A stretch of DNA of 40,161 nucleotides, taken from contig NZ_CAJYMO010000269.1 of NCBI RefSeq assembly GCF_913776365.1, forward strand, positions 1 through 40,161, in the 5' to 3' direction. Positions 32,512-40,161 of the stretch are shown one piece after another. A model generated the notes under the pieces. The model saw only the letters and a program-made list of their open reading frames with translations, made no database searches and had not been told where the DNA came from. The position numbers were made by a program, and so were the translations under genes. Position 1 is the stretch's first letter; each line of letters opens with the position of its first letter. This DNA is from an uncultured Chryseobacterium sp. (GTDB taxonomy: Bacteria; Bacteroidota; Bacteroidia; Flavobacteriales; Weeksellaceae).

Positions 32512-33147
32512 ATGGAAGAAATATATTCAGAAAGCCCGAAAGCAGAACCGGAACCGTTACCGTTGCCCAAGATTATCGGCCTTACTGGCGGAATCGGTTC
32601 GGGAAAGACTACCGTAGCCCAATTCATAGAGGAATTCGGATTCCCGGTCTATTATTCGGATGAAAGGGCGAAACTTATCGTTAATGAAAGCCATGAGCTG
32701 CAGCTCAGGATCAAGGAACTGCTTGGAGCAGAATCTTATGACTCCGCCGGCCTGTACAACCGTAAATTTGTGGCGGAGAAAGTTTTTAATGACAAGGAAC
32801 TGCTGCAACAGCTGAATGAAATCATTCACCCTGCCGTTCGCACCGATTTTGAGAACTGGGTAGCCCGGCAGACCAAATACCTGGTGTTTAAAGAGACGGC
32901 CCTGCTTTTTGAGCTGAAGCTGAACCGGCAGTGTTACAAGTCCCTGCTGGTTACCGCCGAAGATAATATCAGGATCAAAAGGGTAATGGACCGTGATGGT
33001 AAAACCTATCGTGAAGTCCAGGCAGTCATGGAAAAACAGATGCCTGAAAAAGACAAGATCAAGATGGCCGACTGTATCATCTACAACAATACCAATCTCG
33101 ATGATCTCAGAGAACATACCGAAAAAGTGATTTTCGATATCGATTAA
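32512..33147 (+). CDS. coaE: Dephospho-CoA kinase
   Basis: The 211-residue enzyme phosphorylates dephospho-CoA at the 3'-hydroxyl, the last step of CoA synthesis. Walker A IGLTGGIGSGKTTVAQF is at ~22-38. VYYSDERAKLIV contains the Asp typical of the substrate site, and EIIHPAVR and FKETALLFE follow in normal order. The first ~20 residues are a Pro/Glu-rich extension before the usual start. It is the last gene of the ruvB-side run and is followed by a GC-rich terminator. Confidence 0.96.
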   Translation: MEEIYSESPKAEPEPLPLPKIIGLTGGIGSGKTTVAQFIEEFGFPVYYSDERAKLIVNESHELQLRIKELLGAESYDSAGLYNRKFVAEKVFNDKELLQQLNEIIHPAVRTDFENWVARQTKYLVFKETALLFELKLNRQCYKSLLVTAEDNIRIKRVMDRDGKTYREVQAVMEKQMPEKDKIKMADCIIYNNTNLDDLREHTEKVIFDID

Positions 33148-33155
33148 AATGTAAT

Positions 33156-33179
33156 CCGCCGGAATCATCCGGCGGTTTT
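33156..33179 (+). terminator. Terminator of coaE
   Basis: Stem CCGCCGG / CCGGCGG with a 6-base loop followed by TTTT, 9 bases after the coaE stop. Confidence 0.85.
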
Positions 33180-33290
33180 CCTTTACCGGCCTGATCTGCC
33201 AGACAGGATCAGCTGTGCCGCACTGGTAATCCTCTATCTTTTTCTTTTTAATAAAACCGCATAATTCTGTATCCGCCCGGCTGTAACAAA

Positions 33291-33317
33291 ACAGACCTCC
33301 CATTGTGGGAGGCCTGT
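33291..33317 (-). terminator. Terminator of the giant metalloprotease
   Basis: ACAGACCTCCCA / TGGGAGGCCTGT with a 3-base loop and one mismatch, 33 bases past the protease stop on the - strand. On that strand it is followed by TTTTGTTAC. It may also stop readthrough from coaE. Confidence 0.75.
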
Positions 33318-33349
33318 ACCTTGATTAATAATAAATGTATAACGTTTGT

Positions 33350-36300
33350 TTATTCTTTGATGAACTTCTTCTGAACGGAAATATCATTCCCGTCCTGAAT
33401 ATCGATGACATATACACCGTTGATCAGGTTATGGACGTTGATGCTGTTATTCAGAAGAACCCCTTCTGCGACCAGCTGCCCGGCTGCGCTATAGATTTTA
33501 TAGCTCGCCTTTTTACTGATATTCTTCACGTACAGGACAGATTTAACAGGATTCGGATAAATCATAATGTCCGTCTGGTTCAGTGGATTCGGAACAACCT
33601 GCTTCGTAATCCTTACAGTATAGTCCTCTACTTCTCCGTCAGCGAAATTGCTACAGTTTACCGGTATGGCATCTTTGGCCATAGCCACCCTCATTACTAC
33701 ATATTTGTAGTCTGTAAGGCTGACAAATGCATCTGCCGGCACTGTGAAGCTTCCGCTTACGGTATTGTCTGAGCTTGGAGATGATACCAGAACCCTTTCA
33801 TTGATATCGAAATAACCGTTTCTGTTGAAATCGATCCATACTGCTACTCCAGCCTTTCCGTTTCCTGAAAGTTTCTTTTCAATGGTGATCTGGTTATCGG
33901 AAGATCCCTGGATCATCTGAATAAACTTGGCAGGAACTCCGGTATAATCGGTATAGGTGGATGCTGCTGATGCATTTTCCATCTTCGGCTTACCGTTCGG
34001 ACTCACTGTTACTTTTGAAATAAACTGTGTACTTGTAGTAGAGCTCATCTGACAGTATACTACGGTAGGCGTAGTAAACAGATAAGGCAACGTATAGGTT
34101 CCCGGTGTACCGTTACATACGTTTACTACCTGCATTTCATACTGCGTGGTTTCCAGCAGGCCTGTAAGGGTAACCGTATTGGTGGAAACGGCAACTGACG
34201 TCCAGCTCGGAATTCCTACTTTTCTGTATCTCAGGATATACGTTGCTCCCGGGAACGGCGCCCAGGTTACTACGGCCGTTGTAGGCGTCAGATTGGTAAT
34301 GGTTAATCCCGGAGGCGGTAACTGGCACGTTCTTTCCGTTGTAAACACTTTAGGGTTTGACCAAGGATTTACCGTTGTCTCACCATTACAGATATTGGCA
34401 ACCTGTACCTCATACGTGGTATACGGAAGCAGGCCTGTAAGCGTAGTGGTATTGAAAGGAGCAGCCGTTACGTTTACGGTTACCCAACCGGTAGCTCCGC
34501 TGCCTACGATTCTATAGCGTACCTGATAAGTAGCACTTGCCGCTACAGGCGCCCAGTTTACTACTGCTGTCGTAGTCGTTATCGTACCTATGGTCACATT
34601 CGGAGGCGTAGGATCACATCGTGTCGTGAAAGTCTGAATGGCCGTAAAGGTTCCCGGCGTCGTTCCGCAGCTTGAAGCAATCTGCACATCATAGGTGGTG
34701 GCAGGCGTCAATCCTGAAAGGTTAAGCGGCGGGTTTCCTGATAACGTTGAAGCGGTAACTTCTGTCCATGGTCCTGTTCCGCTTACCCTGTATCTTACAA
34801 TAAACGTAAGGCTTCCGGATGGTACCGTCCAGGTAACATTGGCAGAAGTGTGGGTAATGGTGTTGAATGTAATATTCGTAGGCGGCGTTACAGAACAAGG
34901 TCTGAGTTTTACGGTATAATCTTCCACCTCTCCGTTTATGGCATTCTGGCACATTATCGGTGCACTGGAACGCTTCAGTACCACTCTCATGGTTGTCGCA
35001 AGAGGACCATTGTATGCGGTTGAAGGCACATTGAATAAAGCCGATACGGTAGAAGTTGTACTGGCAGCAGAGCTCATAATCAGTTCAGCCGTTTCGAAAA
35101 CTCCGTTCCTGTTGAAATCGATCCAGGCATATACGGCATCACTCTGAGATCCTGAGGCCCAGCCTTTGGTGACAGAAATCTTGTTTCCTATAGAGCCGAT
35201 TTCCAGATTCACCAGGGTGGCAGGAGCAGTATAACTGATGTAGTTGGTCTGAACCGAAGTATTACTCATCGGAGGAATACCCGGATTTACGGAAGTCATG
35301 GTTACATTGGAAATGAAATCATTGGTTCCGGTACCGGTCATATTACAATACGTAATCGGCGTTGTCGTAAACGGTGTGGAAGCAGACCAAGGTCCCTGTA
35401 CCCCACCACAGATCGTTGCAACCTGTACTTCATAAGCGGTCTGTTCCGTAAGGCCCGGAATGTTATAGCTGTTCCCGGTGATCGGTAAAGGAGAGACATT
35501 CCATGTTCCTACAGGACTGGTCGTTCTCCATCTTACCAGATAAGTAGCTCCTGTAGCGGAAATCCATGACACGGTAGCTGTGGTAGCTGCTATATTGGTC
35601 ATCACAATGCCGGTAGGAGCTGCCGTTGTACAAGGCTGTATATCTACGAATTTTACGCGATAGTCCTCCACTTCGCCATCGCTGGTAAGCGGTGAGCAGG
35701 CATTGGAAGGAGTCAGGAAGTATACGATAACCCGCATTTTTACAGGGTTTGTACCTGAATAAGCCCATGCAGGAACCGCAAATGTAGCAGTAACCGGTGT
35801 GGTAGATGAATAGCCTAAATTCATAATCCTTTCACCTCCACCTGTACCGATCGGGTTGTTATCAAATATACCGTCCCCGTTCAGGTCAATCCATGCATAG
35901 GTGGAATACGTACTGGAAAGAATTGTTCTTCCTACAGAAAGTACGTTTCCGGTTGAATTTCTGGCTAAGGTAATGATCTTATTAGGATCGGTGGAATAGT
36001 CGGTATAGGTGCTGGCCCCTGAATTATTGGACATGGCCGGTGTATTGGTCCCCGTTACCGTAATGTTGTTGATATATCCGTTGGTAACAGAGGATGTTAC
36101 CGGAGTACAGTAAGTAGCTGCCGGCGTGGTGAAGTTTACAGAACCTGACCATGCTCCTGTAGCACCGCCACACATGGTAGCCACCTGAACCTCATAAGTT
36201 GTAGCAGCATTCAGGTTAATGATGGTATAAGGATTGGCAGCCGGATTGATGACCGTCCAGACACCTGTTCCTGTTCTGTACCGTAGCTGATAGGTAGCTC

Positions 36301-39300
36301 CTGTAGCGGAGATCCATGATACCTGCGCAGTGGAAGCTGTTAAGTTGGCAACGGTAACGGAGGTAGGCGGAGCCGTAGTACACGGAGCCAGATCGATGAT
36401 CTTAACGGCATAATCCTCAATTTCGCCATTCGCTACAGTGGCACAAGGGTCACTAATAGTGGATGTAGAGAAAATCACCCTCATTCTCAGCGTTAACGGA
36501 CCGTTGTAAGATGTTGCAGGTACCGTGAAAGTTGAAGTGATAGGAGAGGTGGTATTCGCTGTTGTGCTTATTACCCTTTCTCCGGTTTCAAAGATACCGT
36601 TCCTGTTGAAATCAATCCATGCTCCCACAGCCAGTGAAGACGTAGTGGTGGTTAACCAGGATTTGGAAACGGAAATACTGTTGGTATTGGTATTTCTTAC
36701 CAGAGTAATCAGCTTTGAAGGATCGGGGGAATAATTGGTATACGTATTTGCCCCCGAGTTATTGCTCATTACATAAGAACTTGTTGGACTTACGGTTACA
36801 TTGGAAATATATCCGTTCGTATTGTTATTTGAAGTAATGGTACAGTAAGTGACTGCCGGCGTAGTAAACGGGAAAGGAGCGGTAAATGTCCCCGTAGTTC
36901 CCGAACATACGTAAGCGACCTGCACTTCATATGGTGTCTGTTCCGTCAAGTTATTGATGGTATACGCACTGGTGGTTAACGGTACGGTAGTCCATGCCGT
37001 TGTTCCCTGTTGTCTGTACTGCAATATATAGGTAGCTCCTACGGCAGGATCCCACATTACATAAGCAGAGGTTGCCGTGATATTTGTTACGGTAAGGTTC
37101 AGCGGAGCATTGCTGGTGCAGGCAATCGGCTGAATAAGCTTCACTGCATAATCCTCCACTTCCCCGTCATTAAAGTTCTGGCACATTACCGGAGCACTCA
37201 GATACCTCATCGCAACTCTCATTCTCGTTGTAGCAGGACCGTTATAGGCCGTTGCCGGAACGTTGAATGTAGCGGTAACAGGTGTATTGGTATTCGAAGG
37301 AGTATTCATTACCTGCTCGTTGGTTTCAAATACGCCGTTTCTGTTGAAATCGATCCATACCCCTACGGCTTCACTGAACTGGGTTCCCGGGAAGAATTTG
37401 GTTACAGAGATGTTATTCCCTGTGGAGCCGATTACCAGGTTTACCAATGCGCTTGGCGTATTGGAATAATCGGTATACGTAGAGCCTGCGGAATTATTGC
37501 TCATTACCGGAGCTCCCACAGGGGTTACGGTAACATTGGAAATATATTCGGAAGCAAAATTATTCGAAGTCATGGTACAGTAGGTAAGTCCTAATGTAGT
37601 AAACGTTACCGGAGCGGAGAAAGGCCCCTGTACGCCGTTACAAACCGTTGATACCTGCACCTGATACTGGATACCATCAGTTAATCCGGTAAGGTTGATC
37701 GAGTTTCCTGCAGAAGTAACGGTAATCCATGTAGGGCTTCCTACCGGACGGTACTGCACAACATAGGTTGAGTTTGCAGTGGCAGTCCATGAAACGGTGG
37801 CCGTGGTCTGGGTGATGGCAGAAACCGTAATATTGGTAGGTGCCGCTCCTGTACAGTTTAACAGGGAAGATACGGTAACACTTCCGATGGCATAAAATAC
37901 ATTGCCAACTGCACTTACCCGGATTTTCACTGTCCCTCCTACCGTAAGGCCGGCAAGTGTCAGCGATTCGTTTCCGTCATTCGGTGTAGAGGCAGTAGCT
38001 ACTGTCCAGGTTACTCCGTTGTCCGTAGTGTAATCAATTTTTACATTGGCCACGTTATAGGGGCTTGCCGTGGTATTCGCCACATCCCAGGTAATGGTGG
38101 TAGGACCGTTATTATAGGCTGCTGCAGTCGTTACTTTAAAGGGACCGTCATTGCCGACTATGATCTGCTGGTTGGCAAACTGGGTCTGCTGCTCGGTAGC
38201 CACCGGATTATTATCCCGTACCGTTACTCTGAAATTGGTGGTTCTGGCAACAGTAGAAACAGATTCCCAGCCGTTGTTGGAGTTGTTAAGAACCCCGGCC
38301 AGTACAGAAGACAGTTTAGGGAAATACCTGGTTGGACTTGCGGTAGGATTGAAAGACCGGAACGATGCTCCGGACGTAGTGGTTCCCAGGTTATTTTTGT
38401 TGATGGTTACTGTGGCATTATCCATTTCTTCCCAGCAGTAGGTCATAGGGTCGTTTTCAGCATCTGTAGCCGAAGCCGTCAGTACGAACGCGGTTCCTTT
38501 AGGGATATTATACGTTGGCAATGCTGCAATAACCGGAGGGTTATTGGTAATCACTGTTTCAACATCACAGGTTTTGCTTGTCAGGTTGGCCTGTACCTGA
38601 CCGATGCTGGCAGCATGGAAATAAGGATCGGAATGAGCCTGTACATCAGTATTGGCTCCCGTAATTCCGGCATATCCCATAATGGTTGAACCGGAACCAG
38701 GCTCTACGTTCACTCCGGTACCCTCGAGACCGTGGGAGAAAGTGTGATTGGCTCCCAGCTGGTGACCGATTTCATGAGCTACATAATCGATATCGAATGC
38801 GTCGCCCTGAGGAATCCCGTTGCCGGGAGACGTAAATCCGGAACCCTTTCCTTTGGGTACTCCTGTAGTAGGATCAACACATACGCAGCCGATACAACCG
38901 GCATTTCCACCGCCTCCGGAATCCCCGAATAAATGGCCGATGTCATAATTTGCATTTCCTACATTGGCAGTCAATGTCTGCTGTAATTGGATATTCCAGC
39001 CGTTTGCATTGTTTGCATTGGCACCGGCTGTTCCTACGGCCGGATCAGAATAAGGATCGGTAGCCCCGTTGGTATAAATGACATTCGGGAAATTCTGCAG
39101 GTTCAGATGGAGGGCAAAATCTTTTTCAAAGACACCGTTGCATCTGGTTAGCGTAGCATTAATAGCCGTCAGAGCTCCGGCCACTGTTCCTCCGAAGTAT
39201 TGCGTATATTCACCTGTCACAGACATTGCCAGTCTCATCGTTCTGTATTTTTTGTCAGATGATTTGGCAAAATCGGTAGTCTGGTTGGCAAATGATTTCC

Positions 39301-39832
39301 CTGATGAATACAGCTTTTCGATCTCCATTTTGGAAAGCCGGTTTTCATTCATGGAACAAAGGAACCCTTCGTTGCTTTTGTCAGTTTTCGGATGCACACC
39401 GTAAACCGTTTTGTTTTTATCTGCAGGCTCTATAAATTCATAGTGCCCGTCTTTGATGATCATCGACTGAAAATCACCGGGCGCCAGGCTGAACCTGAGG
39501 TATTTGCCGGGATCATCAATCCCGACTCCTACGTAGGAGCCAAGCTGATACTGATCTGCCAGTTCTTTTACAACTACAGGAAAGCTGTACACGGCAAATT
39601 TTTCAATTTTTCCTTCTAAAGTCGGCAAAGAAATGGTAACGGGTTTCGCATTTTTACCCGTTTCCTGTGCTTTTGCCAATTGAGACTTTAGTAAAGAAAT
39701 GTCCAGTGCGTAGTAGCTCCTGATATCAGAACCTGCCCCGGACTTTTCTCCTCTGAATACAGCGGGACTCCATTGTGCACTGGTGACCGCAAATAAAAAG
39801 AAGAAAAAGAAAGAAGTAAATGTTTTCTTCAT
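33350..39832 (-). CDS. Secreted reprolysin-like metalloprotease with FN3/GEVED repeats and T9SS sorting domain
   Basis: The start at 39832 (MKKTFTSF) gives a signal peptide cleaved near SAQ (residue ~20); 39880 would add 16 unlikely residues. The 2,160-residue protein has a propeptide to ~200, then an M12-type metzincin domain with zinc motif HEIGHQLGANH (353-363) and the met-turn IMGYAG. Next come seven fibronectin-III domains and five GEVED domains: (FN3-GEVED) x4, then FN3 x3, then GEVED. The GEVED cores read GEVEDY or GEIEDY near residues ~890, 1138, 1388, 1637 and 2068. The C-terminal ~75 residues (MIYPNPVKSVLYV ... VYVIDI ... KKFIKE) are a type A T9SS sorting signal, so it is exported through the outer membrane and attached or released. 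It probably degrades host or environmental protein. Transcription begins just upstream. Confidence 0.93.
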   Translation of the reverse strand: MKKTFTSFFFFFLFAVTSAQWSPAVFRGEKSGAGSDIRSYYALDISLLKSQLAKAQETGKNAKPVTISLPTLEGKIEKFAVYSFPVVVKELADQYQLGSYVGVGIDDPGKYLRFSLAPGDFQSMIIKDGHYEFIEPADKNKTVYGVHPKTDKSNEGFLCSMNENRLSKMEIEKLYSSGKSFANQTTDFAKSSDKKYRTMRLAMSVTGEYTQYFGGTVAGALTAINATLTRCNGVFEKDFALHLNLQNFPNVIYTNGATDPYSDPAVGTAGANANNANGWNIQLQQTLTANVGNANYDIGHLFGDSGGGGNAGCIGCVCVDPTTGVPKGKGSGFTSPGNGIPQGDAFDIDYVAHEIGHQLGANHTFSHGLEGTGVNVEPGSGSTIMGYAGITGANTDVQAHSDPYFHAASIGQVQANLTSKTCDVETVITNNPPVIAALPTYNIPKGTAFVLTASATDAENDPMTYCWEEMDNATVTINKNNLGTTTSGASFRSFNPTASPTRYFPKLSSVLAGVLNNSNNGWESVSTVARTTNFRVTVRDNNPVATEQQTQFANQQIIVGNDGPFKVTTAAAYNNGPTTITWDVANTTASPYNVANVKIDYTTDNGVTWTVATASTPNDGNESLTLAGLTVGGTVKIRVSAVGNVFYAIGSVTVSSLLNCTGAAPTNITVSAITQTTATVSWTATANSTYVVQYRPVGSPTWITVTSAGNSINLTGLTDGIQYQVQVSTVCNGVQGPFSAPVTFTTLGLTYCTMTSNNFASEYISNVTVTPVGAPVMSNNSAGSTYTDYSNTPSALVNLVIGSTGNNISVTKFFPGTQFSEAVGVWIDFNRNGVFETNEQVMNTPSNTNTPVTATFNVPATAYNGPATTRMRVAMRYLSAPVMCQNFNDGEVEDYAVKLIQPIACTSNAPLNLTVTNITATSAYVMWDPAVGATYILQYRQQGTTAWTTVPLTTSAYTINNLTEQTPYEVQVAYVCSGTTGTFTAPFPFTTPAVTYCTITSNNNTNGYISNVTVSPTSSYVMSNNSGANTYTNYSPDPSKLITLVRNTNTNSISVSKSWLTTTTSSLAVGAWIDFNRNGIFETGERVISTTANTTSPITSTFTVPATSYNGPLTLRMRVIFSTSTISDPCATVANGEIEDYAVKIIDLAPCTTAPPTSVTVANLTASTAQVSWISATGATYQLRYRTGTGVWTVINPAANPYTIINLNAATTYEVQVATMCGGATGAWSGSVNFTTPAATYCTPVTSSVTNGYINNITVTGTNTPAMSNNSGASTYTDYSTDPNKIITLARNSTGNVLSVGRTILSSTYSTYAWIDLNGDGIFDNNPIGTGGGERIMNLGYSSTTPVTATFAVPAWAYSGTNPVKMRVIVYFLTPSNACSPLTSDGEVEDYRVKFVDIQPCTTAAPTGIVMTNIAATTATVSWISATGATYLVRWRTTSPVGTWNVSPLPITGNSYNIPGLTEQTAYEVQVATICGGVQGPWSASTPFTTTPITYCNMTGTGTNDFISNVTMTSVNPGIPPMSNTSVQTNYISYTAPATLVNLEIGSIGNKISVTKGWASGSQSDAVYAWIDFNRNGVFETAELIMSSAASTTSTVSALFNVPSTAYNGPLATTMRVVLKRSSAPIMCQNAINGEVEDYTVKLRPCSVTPPTNITFNTITHTSANVTWTVPSGSLTFIVRYRVSGTGPWTEVTASTLSGNPPLNLSGLTPATTYDVQIASSCGTTPGTFTAIQTFTTRCDPTPPNVTIGTITTTTAVVNWAPVAASATYQVRYRIVGSGATGWVTVNVTAAPFNTTTLTGLLPYTTYEVQVANICNGETTVNPWSNPKVFTTERTCQLPPPGLTITNLTPTTAVVTWAPFPGATYILRYRKVGIPSWTSVAVSTNTVTLTGLLETTQYEMQVVNVCNGTPGTYTLPYLFTTPTVVYCQMSSTTSTQFISKVTVSPNGKPKMENASAASTYTDYTGVPAKFIQMIQGSSDNQITIEKKLSGNGKAGVAVWIDFNRNGYFDINERVLVSSPSSDNTVSGSFTVPADAFVSLTDYKYVVMRVAMAKDAIPVNCSNFADGEVEDYTVRITKQVVPNPLNQTDIMIYPNPVKSVLYVKNISKKASYKIYSAAGQLVAEGVLLNNSINVHNLINGVYVIDIQDGNDISVQKKFIKE

Positions 39833-39861
39833 AGTTTTCTCAATATTAATTAAATAACAAC

Positions 39862-39878
39862 GATAACACTTTGTTATC
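39862..39878. promoter_or_regulatory. Inverted repeat in the protease leader
   Basis: GATAAC-ACTTT-GTTATC lies 30 bases upstream of the protease ATG. A TATATTTA (- strand, 39885-39892), one mismatch from TAnnTTTG, lies just before it, so the inverted repeat would sit near the transcription start and could be an operator. Confidence 0.4.
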
Positions 39879-40130
39879 AATCTGTAAATATAAACATTTT
39901 TAAATTATAAAATCAATAAAAAGAATCATAAATAACATATAATAAATAAATCAATAGTGAATTAATAATAATATATTATTTATCAATAAAAATCAAACAT
40001 ATTATTTAATTATTGATCAAAGCTTACCAATTTTAAAATACACCATCAAAATCAAAATTCGTTTTAAAATAATTGTTCATTTTCATGCTAAGCCAGAAAA
40101 TTTCCACATTCCCGATATTCATCAAAAAAA

Positions 40131-40156
40131 AGATCCTCAGGCAAGCCTGAGGATCT
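40131..40156 (-). terminator. Terminator of a gene beyond the right edge
   Basis: Perfect 11-bp stem AGATCCTCAGG / CCTGAGGATCT with a 4-base loop. On the - strand it is followed by a run of eight T, so it ends a - strand transcript entering from the right. Bases 39893-40130 hold no gene I can support. Confidence 0.8.
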
Positions 40157-40161
40157 TGTAT

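Noticed and set aside
37010-37594. Long + strand frame inside the metalloprotease
   Set aside because: Low-information antisense reading of FN3/GEVED repeats; the - strand frame is continuous for 2,160 residues.
33350-39832. CRISPR-like periodicity
   Set aside because: The repeats are ~745 bp protein-domain repeats in frame, not short repeats with spacers. No CRISPR array was seen anywhere in the window.

Overview
The window looks like chromosomal DNA from a Chryseobacterium-like flavobacterium (Bacteroidota, Weeksellaceae). The evidence is the order acpP-fabF-rnc-IPExxxVDY gene-pyk, Bacteroidota-type TAnnTTTG promoter boxes, a gliding/type IX (T9SS) C-terminal sorting domain on a giant metalloprotease, and histidine-degradation genes hutI and hutG. 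It splits in two. Positions 1 to about 18,050 are an AT-rich accessory island. From about 18,300 to the end, richer GC and housekeeping genes indicate core chromosome.

Accessory part A (1-8,908) is the right end of an integrated element whose left end lies outside the window. Its cargo on the + strand is a caspase/CHAT-like protease (5' end missing), an HNH endonuclease, and a two-gene cassette of an unrecognised soluble protein plus a three-helix membrane protein. Facing it on the - strand is a maintenance module: a VirE-N/primase-like protein, a ParB-like protein, an excisionase-like HTH protein, an unrecognised 496-residue protein and a tyrosine integrase. The integrase borders a 52-bp perfect direct repeat that holds the last bases of a tmRNA-like 3' end plus its terminator (probable att site).

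Accessory part B (8,857-11,230) has three tmRNA-like 3' ends in a row. They are separated by a small lipoprotein gene and by a lipoprotein/hypothetical gene pair. The third copy may be a complete but decayed tmRNA. This looks like a repeatedly used integration hotspot.

Accessory part C (11,282-17,155) is a compact five-gene - strand operon: AbiTii-like protein, second AbiTii-like protein, membrane-anchored KAP P-loop NTPase, PIN-like nuclease and DUF2971 protein. Gaps between genes are only 10-24 bases. It has the architecture of an anti-phage or abortive-infection system, I do not recognise the combination as a described one, and it is the main candidate for a new system here. Two gene remnants (17,460-17,885) separate it from the core.

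Core part (18,055-40,161): an XRE regulator, an unrecognised 390-residue protein, a small unrecognised protein, a secreted staphylococcal-type nuclease, then acpP, fabF, rnc, IPExxxVDY gene and pyk in one run. These are followed by an aldehyde dehydrogenase, hutG and hutI on the - strand. Next come ruvB, a PaiB-like FMN-binding protein, an MBL-fold hydrolase and coaE on the + strand, and finally a 2,160-residue secreted reprolysin-like metalloprotease with seven fibronectin-III and five GEVED domains. All functional calls are from reading motifs by eye; no searches were run.
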